Source of the DNA: Dawidia soli | GTDB lineage: Bacteria; Bacteroidota; Bacteroidia; Cytophagales; Cyclobacteriaceae | Assembly (NCBI RefSeq): GCF_018598185.1 | Contig: NZ_JAHESC010000043.1 | Coordinates: 1-61,811 of the forward strand | DNA: 61,811 nt | Direction: 5' to 3' | Shown: in pieces, positions 19,600-27,871 of the stretch | Layout: each line of letters starts with the position of its first letter | Numbering within the stretch: the stretch's first letter is position 1 | Program-made: the position numbers and the translations under genes | The notes under the pieces: generated by a model | Told to the model about the DNA's origin: nothing | What the model saw: only the letters and a program-made list of their open reading frames with translations | Databases searched by the model: none

Positions 19600-20871
19600 A
19601 TGCGGAATTTAACTTTTGGCATATTATTGATCGTCGCAGCATCCTGCGGCGTCGACTCTACCGAAACCGGCACGAGCTTCTTTAACGAAGGCGTGCTGGA
19701 TTATTCCTATTCGGATACTTCGTCCGTTCACCTGGCGACGGTTCGTTACGACAAGCTTGTTACCGGCGACGCGGCACGCTTGCTCATCGGCAGCCACGAC
19801 GATGAACGCCTGGGGCGCCTGACATCGGCGGCATATTTTCAAGTCATGCCCGCCGGCGCGGTAACGCTGAAAGATGACGACGTGACCTTTGACTACCTGG
19901 CGTTGACGTTGTACCACGACGGCTACAGCTATTATGATACCACACAGGAGATGACCCTGCGCGTGCACCGCGTGACGGAAGAGATTGCCGTGAACGACGA
20001 CGGCTATCTGTATAATGACGACAGTTTTACGATTGATGAGGAGCCGCTGGGCAGCCTGACATTCAAACCACGGCCGCACAACAGCGACTCCGTGGAGATT
20101 CGCATGCCCGATGCGCTAGGCCAGGAGTTTTTTGAAAAGGCAAAGGAGGAAGACGTAGACCTGAGCTCGGCGGCGGATTTTCTCAAATATTTCCACGGGT
20201 TGCAACTCCTGGCGGACTCCACCGTGTCGGCATCCCTCGTCGGTTTTGCCGTCGAGCCTGAATTGCGCCTGTACTATAAAGATCGCAGCGTGACGCCCGT
20301 GGAGCAAAAGTACATCAGCTTCAAGGCAAGCGGTGTACGCTCGGTGAAAGTGACCACCGACCGGGGCACCAGCGCGCTCGCAGACCTTACCGATCCGTAC
20401 GACAAAGTAAACGCCGAAGAGACGGACGATGTTTCGTTTATCCAGGCCGGCGGCGGGCTGGCCCTGCGGGTGGAGATCCCCTATCTGCGCGAGCTGAAGC
20501 AGGTAGAGAACTTCTATGTATTGCGGGCGGTGCTCGAGCTATATACGGTGCGCCGTTCGGGCGGCGACTATACCCCCATGCCGTCGCAGCTCATGGTATA
20601 TCCGGTAGACCGCGACAACGTTGTGATCGGGCAGTTTGACGCTCAGGCGCTATTGATCGAAGATCTGGACCTGGGGCGCGACAACCGCTATGCGCTGGAT
20701 GTTACAAGCTTTGTAAAAACACAGATGGAGACGGTAGCGCTCAATAACAATGCGCTGCTGTTTACCCTGACCGATAATTTCCCGGTATCGGCCAATCGCC
20801 TGTACGCAGCGGCGGCGAGCGGCAACTACGACACCCGTGTGCGAATCTATTACGCTACTTTAAATAACTAA
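19600..20871 (+). CDS. DUF4270-family lipoprotein
   Basis: 423 residues with a lipoprotein signal (lipobox IVAASC, Cys16). The body matches the Bacteroidota DUF4270 pattern: an early segment ending in a LLIGSHDDERLGRLTSAAYFQ-like stretch, beta-rich middle, and a late YALDVTSFVKTQ segment before the C terminus. These proteins are surface or periplasmic and have no established activity. It is followed after 5 bp by a Kelch-repeat lipoprotein, a pairing seen repeatedly in Bacteroidota, so the two probably act together. Confidence 0.8.
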   Translation: MRNLTFGILLIVAASCGVDSTETGTSFFNEGVLDYSYSDTSSVHLATVRYDKLVTGDAARLLIGSHDDERLGRLTSAAYFQVMPAGAVTLKDDDVTFDYLALTLYHDGYSYYDTTQEMTLRVHRVTEEIAVNDDGYLYNDDSFTIDEEPLGSLTFKPRPHNSDSVEIRMPDALGQEFFEKAKEEDVDLSSAADFLKYFHGLQLLADSTVSASLVGFAVEPELRLYYKDRSVTPVEQKYISFKASGVRSVKVTTDRGTSALADLTDPYDKVNAEETDDVSFIQAGGGLALRVEIPYLRELKQVENFYVLRAVLELYTVRRSGGDYTPMPSQLMVYPVDRDNVVIGQFDAQALLIEDLDLGRDNRYALDVTSFVKTQMETVALNNNALLFTLTDNFPVSANRLYAAAASGNYDTRVRIYYATLNN

Positions 20872-20876
20872 AACAG

Positions 20877-21923
20877 ATGAAACACCTGCAACGGATCGCC
20901 CGGCTTCTTACGCTCGCCGGCATCATGGTCATGGCGGCTTGCTCTTCTTCCGACGACGACGATACGACCTTTGGCGATTGGATCAAGTCCACACCTTTTA
21001 AAGGCGTAAAACGTTCCGGCGCCTTTACGTTTACGATCGGCACCACGACCTACGTAGGGTTGGGCTATGACGGTAAGGATTATCTGGCGGATGTATATAA
21101 ATTCGATATCACCAAAGGTTACTGGGAGGAAGTAACGCAATTTCCGGGCCCCCTGCGCGAGCGTTGCGTGGCGTTCAGCATCAACGGCATCGGGTATGTA
21201 GGCCTGGGCTATCACCGCGACGACGCAGAAGACGGCAGGGACGATTTCTGGCAATACGACCCAGCCACCGGGCAGTGGGCGCAACTGGCGAACTTCGGTG
21301 GAGGGCTGCGCTACGGTGCAGTGTCGTTCGCGATGGGCTCGAAAGGGTATGTCGGCACAGGTTCTGACGGAGACAACACTTTCAGCGACTTCTGGGAGTT
21401 CACCCCGGGCGCCACGCCGGAAGAAGGTACGTGGACGGAAGTAGTAAGCTACCCCGGCGAGAAGATGGAGGGGGGCCTGGCCTTTGTCATCAACAACAAA
21501 GCGTATATCGGCACGGGCCGCGACAACTTGATCTTCAGTATGGGCTTCTGGGAGTTTGCGCCCGGTGCAGACGGTGGTAGCCCTACGTGGACGAAGCGCA
21601 CGCCGGATACCGACGAGTCGGACTACGATGAATTTCAGATTGCGATGTCACGCTACGATGCCGTGGTGTTGACGCTGGGCAACAAAGCGTATCTTGTCGG
21701 CGGGATATCGTCGAGCGGGGCGACGGACAAGTCGGTATATGAATTCGACGCGACCACTTTGAACTGGGACAACCTCACCTCGCTGGAAGGATCCGCGCGC
21801 AGCCTGGCAGTTGGATATGTGCTCGACGGCCGCCTGTTTGTCGGCACGGGCGTGAACGGCTCCAGCCGCTTCGACGATGTGTGGGAGTTCTTCCCGCAGA
21901 AGGAGTACGACGAAGAGTATTGA
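20877..21923 (+). CDS. Kelch-repeat (beta-propeller) lipoprotein
   Basis: 348 residues with lipobox MVMAAC (Cys22) followed by an acidic SSSDDDD linker. About six repeats share the pattern YVGLG/YVGTG ... W.Y.P..G.W, for example GIGYVGLGYHRDD, GYVGTGSDGD and AYIGTGRD, which indicates a Kelch/galactose-oxidase-like propeller. No catalytic residues can be named, so a binding role is most likely. It probably shares a transcript with the DUF4270 gene, ending at a hairpin 20 bp downstream. Confidence 0.85.
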   Translation: MKHLQRIARLLTLAGIMVMAACSSSDDDDTTFGDWIKSTPFKGVKRSGAFTFTIGTTTYVGLGYDGKDYLADVYKFDITKGYWEEVTQFPGPLRERCVAFSINGIGYVGLGYHRDDAEDGRDDFWQYDPATGQWAQLANFGGGLRYGAVSFAMGSKGYVGTGSDGDNTFSDFWEFTPGATPEEGTWTEVVSYPGEKMEGGLAFVINNKAYIGTGRDNLIFSMGFWEFAPGADGGSPTWTKRTPDTDESDYDEFQIAMSRYDAVVLTLGNKAYLVGGISSSGATDKSVYEFDATTLNWDNLTSLEGSARSLAVGYVLDGRLFVGTGVNGSSRFDDVWEFFPQKEYDEEY

Positions 21924-21943
21924 ATTAATGGGGGACAATGGTG

Positions 21944-21980
21944 ATGGCTCCTGCTTTTGGGTGGGAGCCATTGCTGTTTG
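21944..21980 (+). terminator. Probable intrinsic terminator after the Kelch gene
   Basis: ATGGCTCC (21944-21951) pairs with GGAGCCAT (21964-21971) around a 12-nt loop, followed by TGCTGTTTG. It lies over the far-upstream possible start of the next kinase and argues for the later start at 22014. Confidence 0.5.
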
Positions 21981-22013
21981 AAGTGCCTTAAAAAAGACCG
22001 ATATTTAGACTTC

Positions 22014-23201
22014 GTGAACAAAAAGCTCATCAACAAGATCCTCGTGGTGGCGTTGCACGTCTTTGGATGGGCATTGCTGTTCATGTTGCCGTACCGTATG
22101 CTGATCCGCCGCGGGCATGTGCGCGCGGGCGCCAACCATGTATTTGAAACACCCGATGCACACCTCACGCCGGCGCTGCCCCTGGACGAGGCCGGTCCCG
22201 GGCTACACATTACAACCCCGGCCGGCCCGGGTGGTCCCTTTCATACGCAAACCATCCCCATCGACCCGATGTGGTTCCAGGTGGAGGCCATCACGACCAA
22301 TATCCTGCTGGCGATCTTTTTCTATACCAACATGTTTGTGCTGGTGCCGAGAGTGCTGACGCGCCGCGGCTGGCCGGCGTATATGTTGTGCGTGGTGCTG
22401 TCGTGCTCGATCTATATAGCCGTGGGATATATGATCCGGCTCAACCTCATGCCGGAAGGCATTTTTGCACATCGCATCGGCCCGCCGTTGTTTATGGGCA
22501 TGCCCAACTTCCTGATGGTATTCGGCCTCAGCCTCGCGTTGCGCATTATGCAGGACCGCTCCGATTTCGAAACGATCCGCAAAGAGCAGGAGAACGAGAA
22601 GCTGAAGTCGGAGCTTTCATTTTTACGCTCGCAGGTAAGCCCGCATTTTATGTTTAACGTGCTGAACAGCCTGGCATCGCTGGCACGGAAGAAGTCGGAC
22701 CAGGTAGAAGCGGCCATCATCCAGTTGTCACAGTTGATGCGGTACAGCTTGTATCACACCGACAAGAAGGTGACGCTCGAGCAGGAAGCAGAGTATCTCA
22801 ACAACTATATCGAGTTACAAAAGCTGCGGTTCGGGGCCTCGGTCGAAATGCGTTTCCACGTAGACATCGCGCAACGCGATGTCCTGATCGAGCCGATGCT
22901 GCTCGTGCCGTTTGTGGAGAACGCGTTCAAGCACGGCGTGGGCCTGATGGCCGACCCGGTCATTATTATTATGCTCAAGGCCAACGGCGAGACCATCCAC
23001 TTTGCGGTGCGGAACAAGTTCAATATGTCGCCGACCGAGGTGAAAGATGCCAGCTCGGGCATCGGCCTGCAGAACGTGCGCCGCCGGTTGGATCTTTTGT
23101 ACAAAGGTCATTACACCCTCAACATTTACACGAACCAGGAAAACTGGTTTATTACAGAACTAACCATCAGCCACCATGATGACCTGCCTGGCAGTCGATG
23201 A
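22014..23201 (+). CDS. LytS-type sensor histidine kinase (His_kinase family)
   Basis: About 395 residues. Four hydrophobic segments occupy roughly the first 190 residues, followed by a short coiled coil (RKEQENEKLKSELSFLRSQ). The LytS-class kinase core has QVSPHFMFNVLNSLAS containing the phosphoacceptor His, an N box (VPFVENAFKHGV) and a final SGIGLQNVRRRLDLLY glycine motif. The frame stays open up to a TTG at 21957, but that lies inside a hairpin; the GTG at 22014 (VNKKLINKIL) is more likely. The partner LytTR regulator starts inside this gene (26-bp overlap). Confidence 0.88.
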   Translation: MNKKLINKILVVALHVFGWALLFMLPYRMLIRRGHVRAGANHVFETPDAHLTPALPLDEAGPGLHITTPAGPGGPFHTQTIPIDPMWFQVEAITTNILLAIFFYTNMFVLVPRVLTRRGWPAYMLCVVLSCSIYIAVGYMIRLNLMPEGIFAHRIGPPLFMGMPNFLMVFGLSLALRIMQDRSDFETIRKEQENEKLKSELSFLRSQVSPHFMFNVLNSLASLARKKSDQVEAAIIQLSQLMRYSLYHTDKKVTLEQEAEYLNNYIELQKLRFGASVEMRFHVDIAQRDVLIEPMLLVPFVENAFKHGVGLMADPVIIIMLKANGETIHFAVRNKFNMSPTEVKDASSGIGLQNVRRRLDLLYKGHYTLNIYTNQENWFITELTISHHDDLPGSR

Positions 23202-23889
23202 TGAACCCCTGGCGTTGGATCTGCTGGAGGACAACATCAAAAAGATCCCCTTTCTGAAGCTTCTCAAGAAATGCTCGAACGCACTCGAAGCCAATGAATT
23301 TTTGCAGTCCCAACCGGTAGACCTGTTGTTCCTCGACATTCAGATGCCCGGCCTGACGGGAATACAATTCCTGCAAGGGCTTTCGAAGGCGCCACCGCTC
23401 GTGATCTTCATCACCGCGTACGAGCAGTATGCATTGGAAGGCTACTCGCTGGACGTTGTGGATTACCTGTTGAAGCCCGTATCGTTCGAGCGGTTCCTGA
23501 AAGCGGTTAACAAGGCACATGACAAATTTACCAGCCGCGCGCCCGCGGTGGTCGCGCCCGCTGCGACGTATATGTTTGTAAACTCCGAGTATAACCTGGT
23601 GCGGATCGACTTTGCGGACCTGGCGTATATCGAGGGGTTGAAAGACTATGTAAAGATCTTTTTGATGTCGGCGACACGGCCGGTGATCACACGGATGAGT
23701 ATGAAGTCGCTGGAGGAGATCCTGCCCGCCGATCAGTTTGTGCGGGTGCATAAGTCGTTTATTGTTTCGATCAGCAAGATCACGTCGATACGGAAAGGGC
23801 GGATCGCCTTGCTGAAGGAGCAGATCCCCATCAGCGAGCATTACCGGGAGAATCTTTACCGGTTTATCGATCCGAAGAATTTGACGTAG
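23176..23889 (+). CDS. LytTR-family response regulator
   Basis: 237 residues. The receiver (1-120) has Asp54 in LLFLDIQMPGLTG and Lys in YLLKPVSFERF. A LytTR DNA-binding domain fills about 135-235 (LVRIDFADLAYIEGLKDYVKI, QFVRVHKSFIVSISKI). It forms a two-component pair with the preceding LytS-type kinase; the 26-bp gene overlap supports coupled translation. Target genes are unknown; the neighbouring DUF4270 and Kelch genes are possible. Confidence 0.94.
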   Translation: MMTCLAVDDEPLALDLLEDNIKKIPFLKLLKKCSNALEANEFLQSQPVDLLFLDIQMPGLTGIQFLQGLSKAPPLVIFITAYEQYALEGYSLDVVDYLLKPVSFERFLKAVNKAHDKFTSRAPAVVAPAATYMFVNSEYNLVRIDFADLAYIEGLKDYVKIFLMSATRPVITRMSMKSLEEILPADQFVRVHKSFIVSISKITSIRKGRIALLKEQIPISEHYRENLYRFIDPKNLT

Positions 23890-23936
23890 AAAGGCTGCTC
23901 TCCCCTTCGGGAAACGACATGCTGTGCTAAAAACGT

Positions 23937-23944
23937 TACCTTTG
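23937..23944 (+). promoter_or_regulatory. -7 element TACCTTTG of the helicase gene
   Basis: TACCTTTG fits the Bacteroidota -7 consensus TAnnTTTG and ends only 4 bp before the ATG at 23949. No good TTTG is found 19 bp upstream. Transcription would start at or next to the A of the ATG, giving a leaderless message. Confidence 0.5.
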
Positions 23945-23948
23945 CCGC

Positions 23949-25196
23949 ATGAAGTTTGAGCAGTACCGCATTTCCGACGCCATCAAGAGCCGGCTGGCTG
24001 AACTTGGATTTAAACGTCCGACCGACATCCAGTTCAAGGCCATACCGCCTATTTTACAGGGCGACGACGTACTGGCCATTGCCCAGACGGGAACCGGCAA
24101 AACGGCCGCCTTCGTTATTCCCGTGCTCCATAAACTCGTAGAAAATAAGCAGTACCGTGTTGGTCGATACCAGGTAAAGTGTCTCGTCATGGTGCCCACG
24201 CGCGAGCTGGCGGTACAGATCGCCGATGTTTTTCACGACATCAGCAAGAACCTCGACGTCAACATCGTGGGGATCTATGGCGGCGTAGAGCAGGAAGAGC
24301 AGATCCGCCAGCTTGGCAAAGGCGTGGATGTGCTGATCGCTACCCCGGGCCGGATGTTCGACCTGATCAACCAGCAGAAGATCGATCTGGGCATGCTCAG
24401 GATCCTGATCCTCGACGAAGCGGACCACATGCTGGACCTGGGCTTTATCAGAGACATACGCGATGTACAAAAGCATATCGCCCACCGCCACCAGACGTTG
24501 TTCTTCTCGGCTACGATAGACGCCAGGATCAAAGAAATAGCGTACTCGATCGTGCGCAATCCCATCCGGATCCAGATCTCGCCGGAGAATCCGGTTTCAA
24601 AGAATGTGAGCCACGGGGTGGCCTTTATCGAGATGGATGACAAACGTTTCTTTCTCGAACGTTTTGCCCGCCAGCATGAAGGCAGCAAAATGCTGGTGTT
24701 TGTTCGTACCAAAGTACGGGCGGAGCGTGTGGCGGCAGCGATGCAGCGGGTGAATATCGCGACGTTGACGATGCACGGAGGCAAGGAACAAGGCGATCGC
24801 CTGACCGTGATGGATGAGTTTAAGAAAGGACAAACAAGGATACTGATCACGACGGATGTCAACGCCCGGGGCATCGATATCCCGAATGTCGACTACGTCA
24901 TCAACTACGACCTGCCGGACGAGCCCGAGAACTATGTGCATCGCGTAGGCCGCACGGGCCGGGGTGTGCAGAAAGGTACGGCTATATCGTTTTGCAGTAC
25001 GGAGGAACGGCCGGTGCTGGAGGAGATCCAGGAATATCTGGGCAAGCCTATCGAAGAGCTGGTAATTGATAAGGCGGATTATCGCGGGATCGTGAGTGCG
25101 TCGGAGGAAATGCCGGCGGATAGTAACTGGCGGAAGCTTATCGAGGATCACAATAAAGCCAGTGAGAACGTGCGGAGGAAAAAGAAGAAGAAGTAG
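23949..25196 (+). CDS. DEAD-box ATP-dependent RNA helicase (RhlE-like)
   Basis: 415 residues with all core motifs: Q motif (KRPTDIQFKAIPPIL), Walker A AQTGTGKT, PTREL, DEAD (LDEADHMLD), SAT, and HRVGRTGRG in the second RecA domain. A short basic tail ends in KKKKK, likely RNA-contacting. It probably unwinds structured RNA during ribosome assembly or decay. It is a single gene between a two-component pair and a convergent lipoprotein gene, with a strong hairpin after its stop. Confidence 0.95.
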   Translation: MKFEQYRISDAIKSRLAELGFKRPTDIQFKAIPPILQGDDVLAIAQTGTGKTAAFVIPVLHKLVENKQYRVGRYQVKCLVMVPTRELAVQIADVFHDISKNLDVNIVGIYGGVEQEEQIRQLGKGVDVLIATPGRMFDLINQQKIDLGMLRILILDEADHMLDLGFIRDIRDVQKHIAHRHQTLFFSATIDARIKEIAYSIVRNPIRIQISPENPVSKNVSHGVAFIEMDDKRFFLERFARQHEGSKMLVFVRTKVRAERVAAAMQRVNIATLTMHGGKEQGDRLTVMDEFKKGQTRILITTDVNARGIDIPNVDYVINYDLPDEPENYVHRVGRTGRGVQKGTAISFCSTEERPVLEEIQEYLGKPIEELVIDKADYRGIVSASEEMPADSNWRKLIEDHNKASENVRRKKKKK

Positions 25197-25208
25197 CGCC
25201 AGATGCGG

Positions 25209-25235
25209 GTGTTACGGCGCATCGCGCCGTAACAC
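25209..25235. terminator. Perfect 12-bp hairpin between convergent genes
   Basis: GTGTTACGGCGC (25209-25220) and GCGCCGTAACAC (25224-25235) pair fully around a 3-nt loop. It sits between the helicase and the DUF4832 gene, each ending within 13 bp. It probably ends transcription in both directions although no long T-run follows. Confidence 0.6.
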
Positions 25236-25246
25236 TATAGTTATGG

Positions 25247-26767
25247 CTACTTAACCGCCAAAGTATGATTCAAAGAATTATACCCCGTCGCGCCATCCCA
25301 GGTTCCATTGTTTGCCAGTCGTATACTATACTCGGGCCGTTTATTGATCGTGGCGGCTGCGTCGGGCAGGTTTAGGTATAATGCCCAGGTGCCGGCCTTC
25401 AGGCCGCCTTCGAGGCTTTCTTCAATTGTATTGGTGCCGGGGAACCAGCGGCGAACGTCGGTGGCCAGCGTGCGCACAATAATTTCTCCCGAAGTCGTAT
25501 TCCTGAATATCAATTGCGCGGGCCGGGCTTTGAAGGGGGAGGTGAAGCCGCTGTTCTCGATCGTAAGCTTGATGTCGATCTTGTCGTCTTCTGTCAGGGT
25601 TGTGGGGTAGGTGCCGGTGGTGAGCGCGAAGCGGTAGCCCAGCCGTTTTTTGATGTTGTCCATGCAGCCGCCGGTTACCCAGTCGTTGTTGACCTCGTTG
25701 TTGTAGTCCATGTTGAGATAACTATAGTGCAAGTCACTCATTTCCTTTTCGGCTTTGCCGGCGGGGGCGCAGTCGTTTTGGGGACTGTAGCCGTCGCTGC
25801 ATGTCTCGCCGCCTACTACTACATATTTACTGTCGTCGGCAAAATACTGACGCAGTACCGTATTGGCGCCGGTGCGCGGCGAGCTGGAGTTGCCATAGTC
25901 TTCATAGGTGCCGAAGTCGTCGGCGCTGGCGAGGAAACAGTCGTTGTGATAGCCGATGCGGGCTTTGTCGGTCTCGCTGAAAGCCTCGGTTTCGGTGAGG
26001 GCCGCCACGTTGGTCAGGGCGTTGATACCATAGGTGTGGCGTTGTTTGAATTGCGGGTAGCGTACCTGGACCATGATATGCCTGGGCGTGGCGTCGAGCA
26101 TGGCCTGGAGCACTTCGATGCGGTCGGTCCAGTTTTGGTCGAGCAGCTTGCCCTGGTCGTTGCCGGAGGCATCGCCGAAGTAGTCGCTATAGTAGTTTTC
26201 GCCCCACGTGCCGAAGAAGCCGAGCTGCACACAGGCAATGACGTCGGCGTTGTCTTGCAAGAGCGGTTTGAGCTGACCGATGTGGCCGAGTACGGTGGCT
26301 TTGGCGGCGTCCCCGTAGGGCGGACAGATAAAAGACTCGGGGCAATCGCCGGGGGTGGCGGTGACGGTATAGGTAAAGCGTGGGATCAGCTTGACACCGG
26401 CATCGCGGGCCGCGGCGAAATCGGCCTGCACCTTGGCGAGGAACGACTCCTCCAGGGGCGCGGCGGTATACATATCGAGAATAAAATAACGAAAGACGAG
26501 CGTGCTGACTACGGAATAGCTGGCACCATCGGCCGTCTGCAGCGAGCGGTAAGTGGCGAGCTCGTCGGCATCGAGGGGACTATAGTTGCTGGCGCGGGTG
26601 TCGGAATAATGATAGAAGCCACGCTCGGGGTTTGGAAAGTCGTCCTGGCTGGCGGTGTAGGTGATGGTCGTGGGCTCATCCTCGTCCTGATCCTGGTCTG
26701 AGCTTTTGTCGTCCGACGAGCATCCTACGGCCAGCAGGAGGCCCAGCAGGGGCAGATATCTTTTCAT
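25247..26767 (-). CDS. DUF4874/DUF4832 lipoprotein, possible glycoside-active protein
   Basis: 506 residues with lipobox LLAVGC (Cys16) and an acidic linker (DQDQDEDEP). The N-terminal half matches DUF4874 (FPNPERGFYHYSD, then KLIPRFTYT and CVQLGFFGTWGENYYS) and looks like a TIM-barrel. The region from about 300 (NDCFLASADDFGTY) matches DUF4832, ending in a beta-sandwich-like tail (FTSPFKARPAQLIFRN). No activity is established for this pair as far as I know. It is divergent from the PKD/GH109 unit, so it may be an outer-surface part of the same carbohydrate locus. Confidence 0.8.
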   Translation of the reverse strand: MKRYLPLLGLLLAVGCSSDDKSSDQDQDEDEPTTITYTASQDDFPNPERGFYHYSDTRASNYSPLDADELATYRSLQTADGASYSVVSTLVFRYFILDMYTAAPLEESFLAKVQADFAAARDAGVKLIPRFTYTVTATPGDCPESFICPPYGDAAKATVLGHIGQLKPLLQDNADVIACVQLGFFGTWGENYYSDYFGDASGNDQGKLLDQNWTDRIEVLQAMLDATPRHIMVQVRYPQFKQRHTYGINALTNVAALTETEAFSETDKARIGYHNDCFLASADDFGTYEDYGNSSSPRTGANTVLRQYFADDSKYVVVGGETCSDGYSPQNDCAPAGKAEKEMSDLHYSYLNMDYNNEVNNDWVTGGCMDNIKKRLGYRFALTTGTYPTTLTEDDKIDIKLTIENSGFTSPFKARPAQLIFRNTTSGEIIVRTLATDVRRWFPGTNTIEESLEGGLKAGTWALYLNLPDAAATINKRPEYSIRLANNGTWDGATGYNSLNHTLAVK

Positions 26768-26940
26768 GGTGTTTTGGGTTAAAAATAGGGAATTTGGTTT
26801 TAATCTTTCTTTTCCTTGTTTATAGATCGTGATTCGAAATTAAAAACAATATTATTTCTTTTATTTGATTGTTTTAATAATTTTATAACAACAAAGAAAA
26901 CCTTTTGTAAATATTGACCATCCTAACCCAACTAAAACCT

Positions 26941-27831
26941 ATGAAACTGCGATTTGTTCAGTCCTTCACCTTCTGGAGCAAGGTCTTGTCGCTGGCCGCC
27001 CTGACCCTGGCAGCAGGAGCCTGCGGTGATGATGATGAGGGCGCCCCCAAGTCCGACTTTATCTATGAGGCGGATGAGCGCACGGTCACGTTCATCAATC
27101 TGTCGAAAGGTGCGACAGCGTACTTCTGGGATTTTGGCGATGGTACGACCTCTACGGAAGAGCGTCCTGTGCACGAGTATCCAGCGTTTGGTGTTTACAC
27201 GGCGTATCTGACGGCTACAGGCCCGGGCGGCGAAACGCTATCGCTGCCGGACGAGATGATCCTCGCCAAAAGCTCGGACGTTGTGATCGATGGCAGCTTT
27301 GACGACTGGGCCGACATACCGGTATCGACCGAACTGGGCGAAGGCTCTATTACAAAAGTGAAAGTAGACTACGACGGTCTGAAGATCTATTTCTACGTAG
27401 AGGGCACGGCCGATCTGCAGGGCTTCTTTGATGTATACCTCAACGTCGACAATAACTTCGGTACGGCTTTTAATACCGGCGACTGGGAAGGGGGCATAGG
27501 CGCCGAGTACCTCATTGAAGGAGACTTTGCCAACGACAACGATGCAAGCTTGTTTGGCTACGATTATAGCTCGGGTAACAACAATACGTTTGCCTGGCTG
27601 CCGGCCGCGGACATCGGCTCGGGCTTCCTGCTGGCGTCCGACCTGCAGGTTATCGACGGCGGCAAGGCCATCGAGTTTTCGATGCTGCGCTCGACGCTCG
27701 TGGGGTTGTCGCCTGCCGGCTTCACCTATGGCATTCACGACCTGTTGAATTGGGGCTCGGTGGGCAGTATACCCGAAGCCGGCGCCAGCCCGGATCCTAA
27801 CCAAACGCAGTTTGTCGATCTGACGAAATGA
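26941..27831 (+). CDS. PKD-domain lipoprotein, probable glycan-binding protein
   Basis: About 296 residues. The signal peptide ends in a lipobox (LAAGAC, Cys near 28) and is followed by an acidic DDDEG linker. A PKD domain spans about 35-105, with the signature AYFWDFGDGTTSTEERPVH. The C-terminal 190 residues begin VVIDGSFDDWADIPV, a pattern typical of sugar-binding beta-sandwich modules of the DOMON/CBM9-like type. The chosen ATG gives a normal signal peptide; an upstream in-frame start adds 9 residues. It lies 40 bp ahead of the GH109 gene, so it is probably its surface partner. Confidence 0.8.
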   Translation: MKLRFVQSFTFWSKVLSLAALTLAAGACGDDDEGAPKSDFIYEADERTVTFINLSKGATAYFWDFGDGTTSTEERPVHEYPAFGVYTAYLTATGPGGETLSLPDEMILAKSSDVVIDGSFDDWADIPVSTELGEGSITKVKVDYDGLKIYFYVEGTADLQGFFDVYLNVDNNFGTAFNTGDWEGGIGAEYLIEGDFANDNDASLFGYDYSSGNNNTFAWLPAADIGSGFLLASDLQVIDGGKAIEFSMLRSTLVGLSPAGFTYGIHDLLNWGSVGSIPEAGASPDPNQTQFVDLTK

Positions 27832-27871
27832 GCCATAATAATAGTATATTCAGGAAATCAGGATTCAAAGC

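Noticed and set aside
25514-26701. 395-codon plus-strand frame opposite the DUF4832 gene
   Set aside because: Gly/Val/Ala-rich translation with no domain; the minus strand has a lipobox and known domains.
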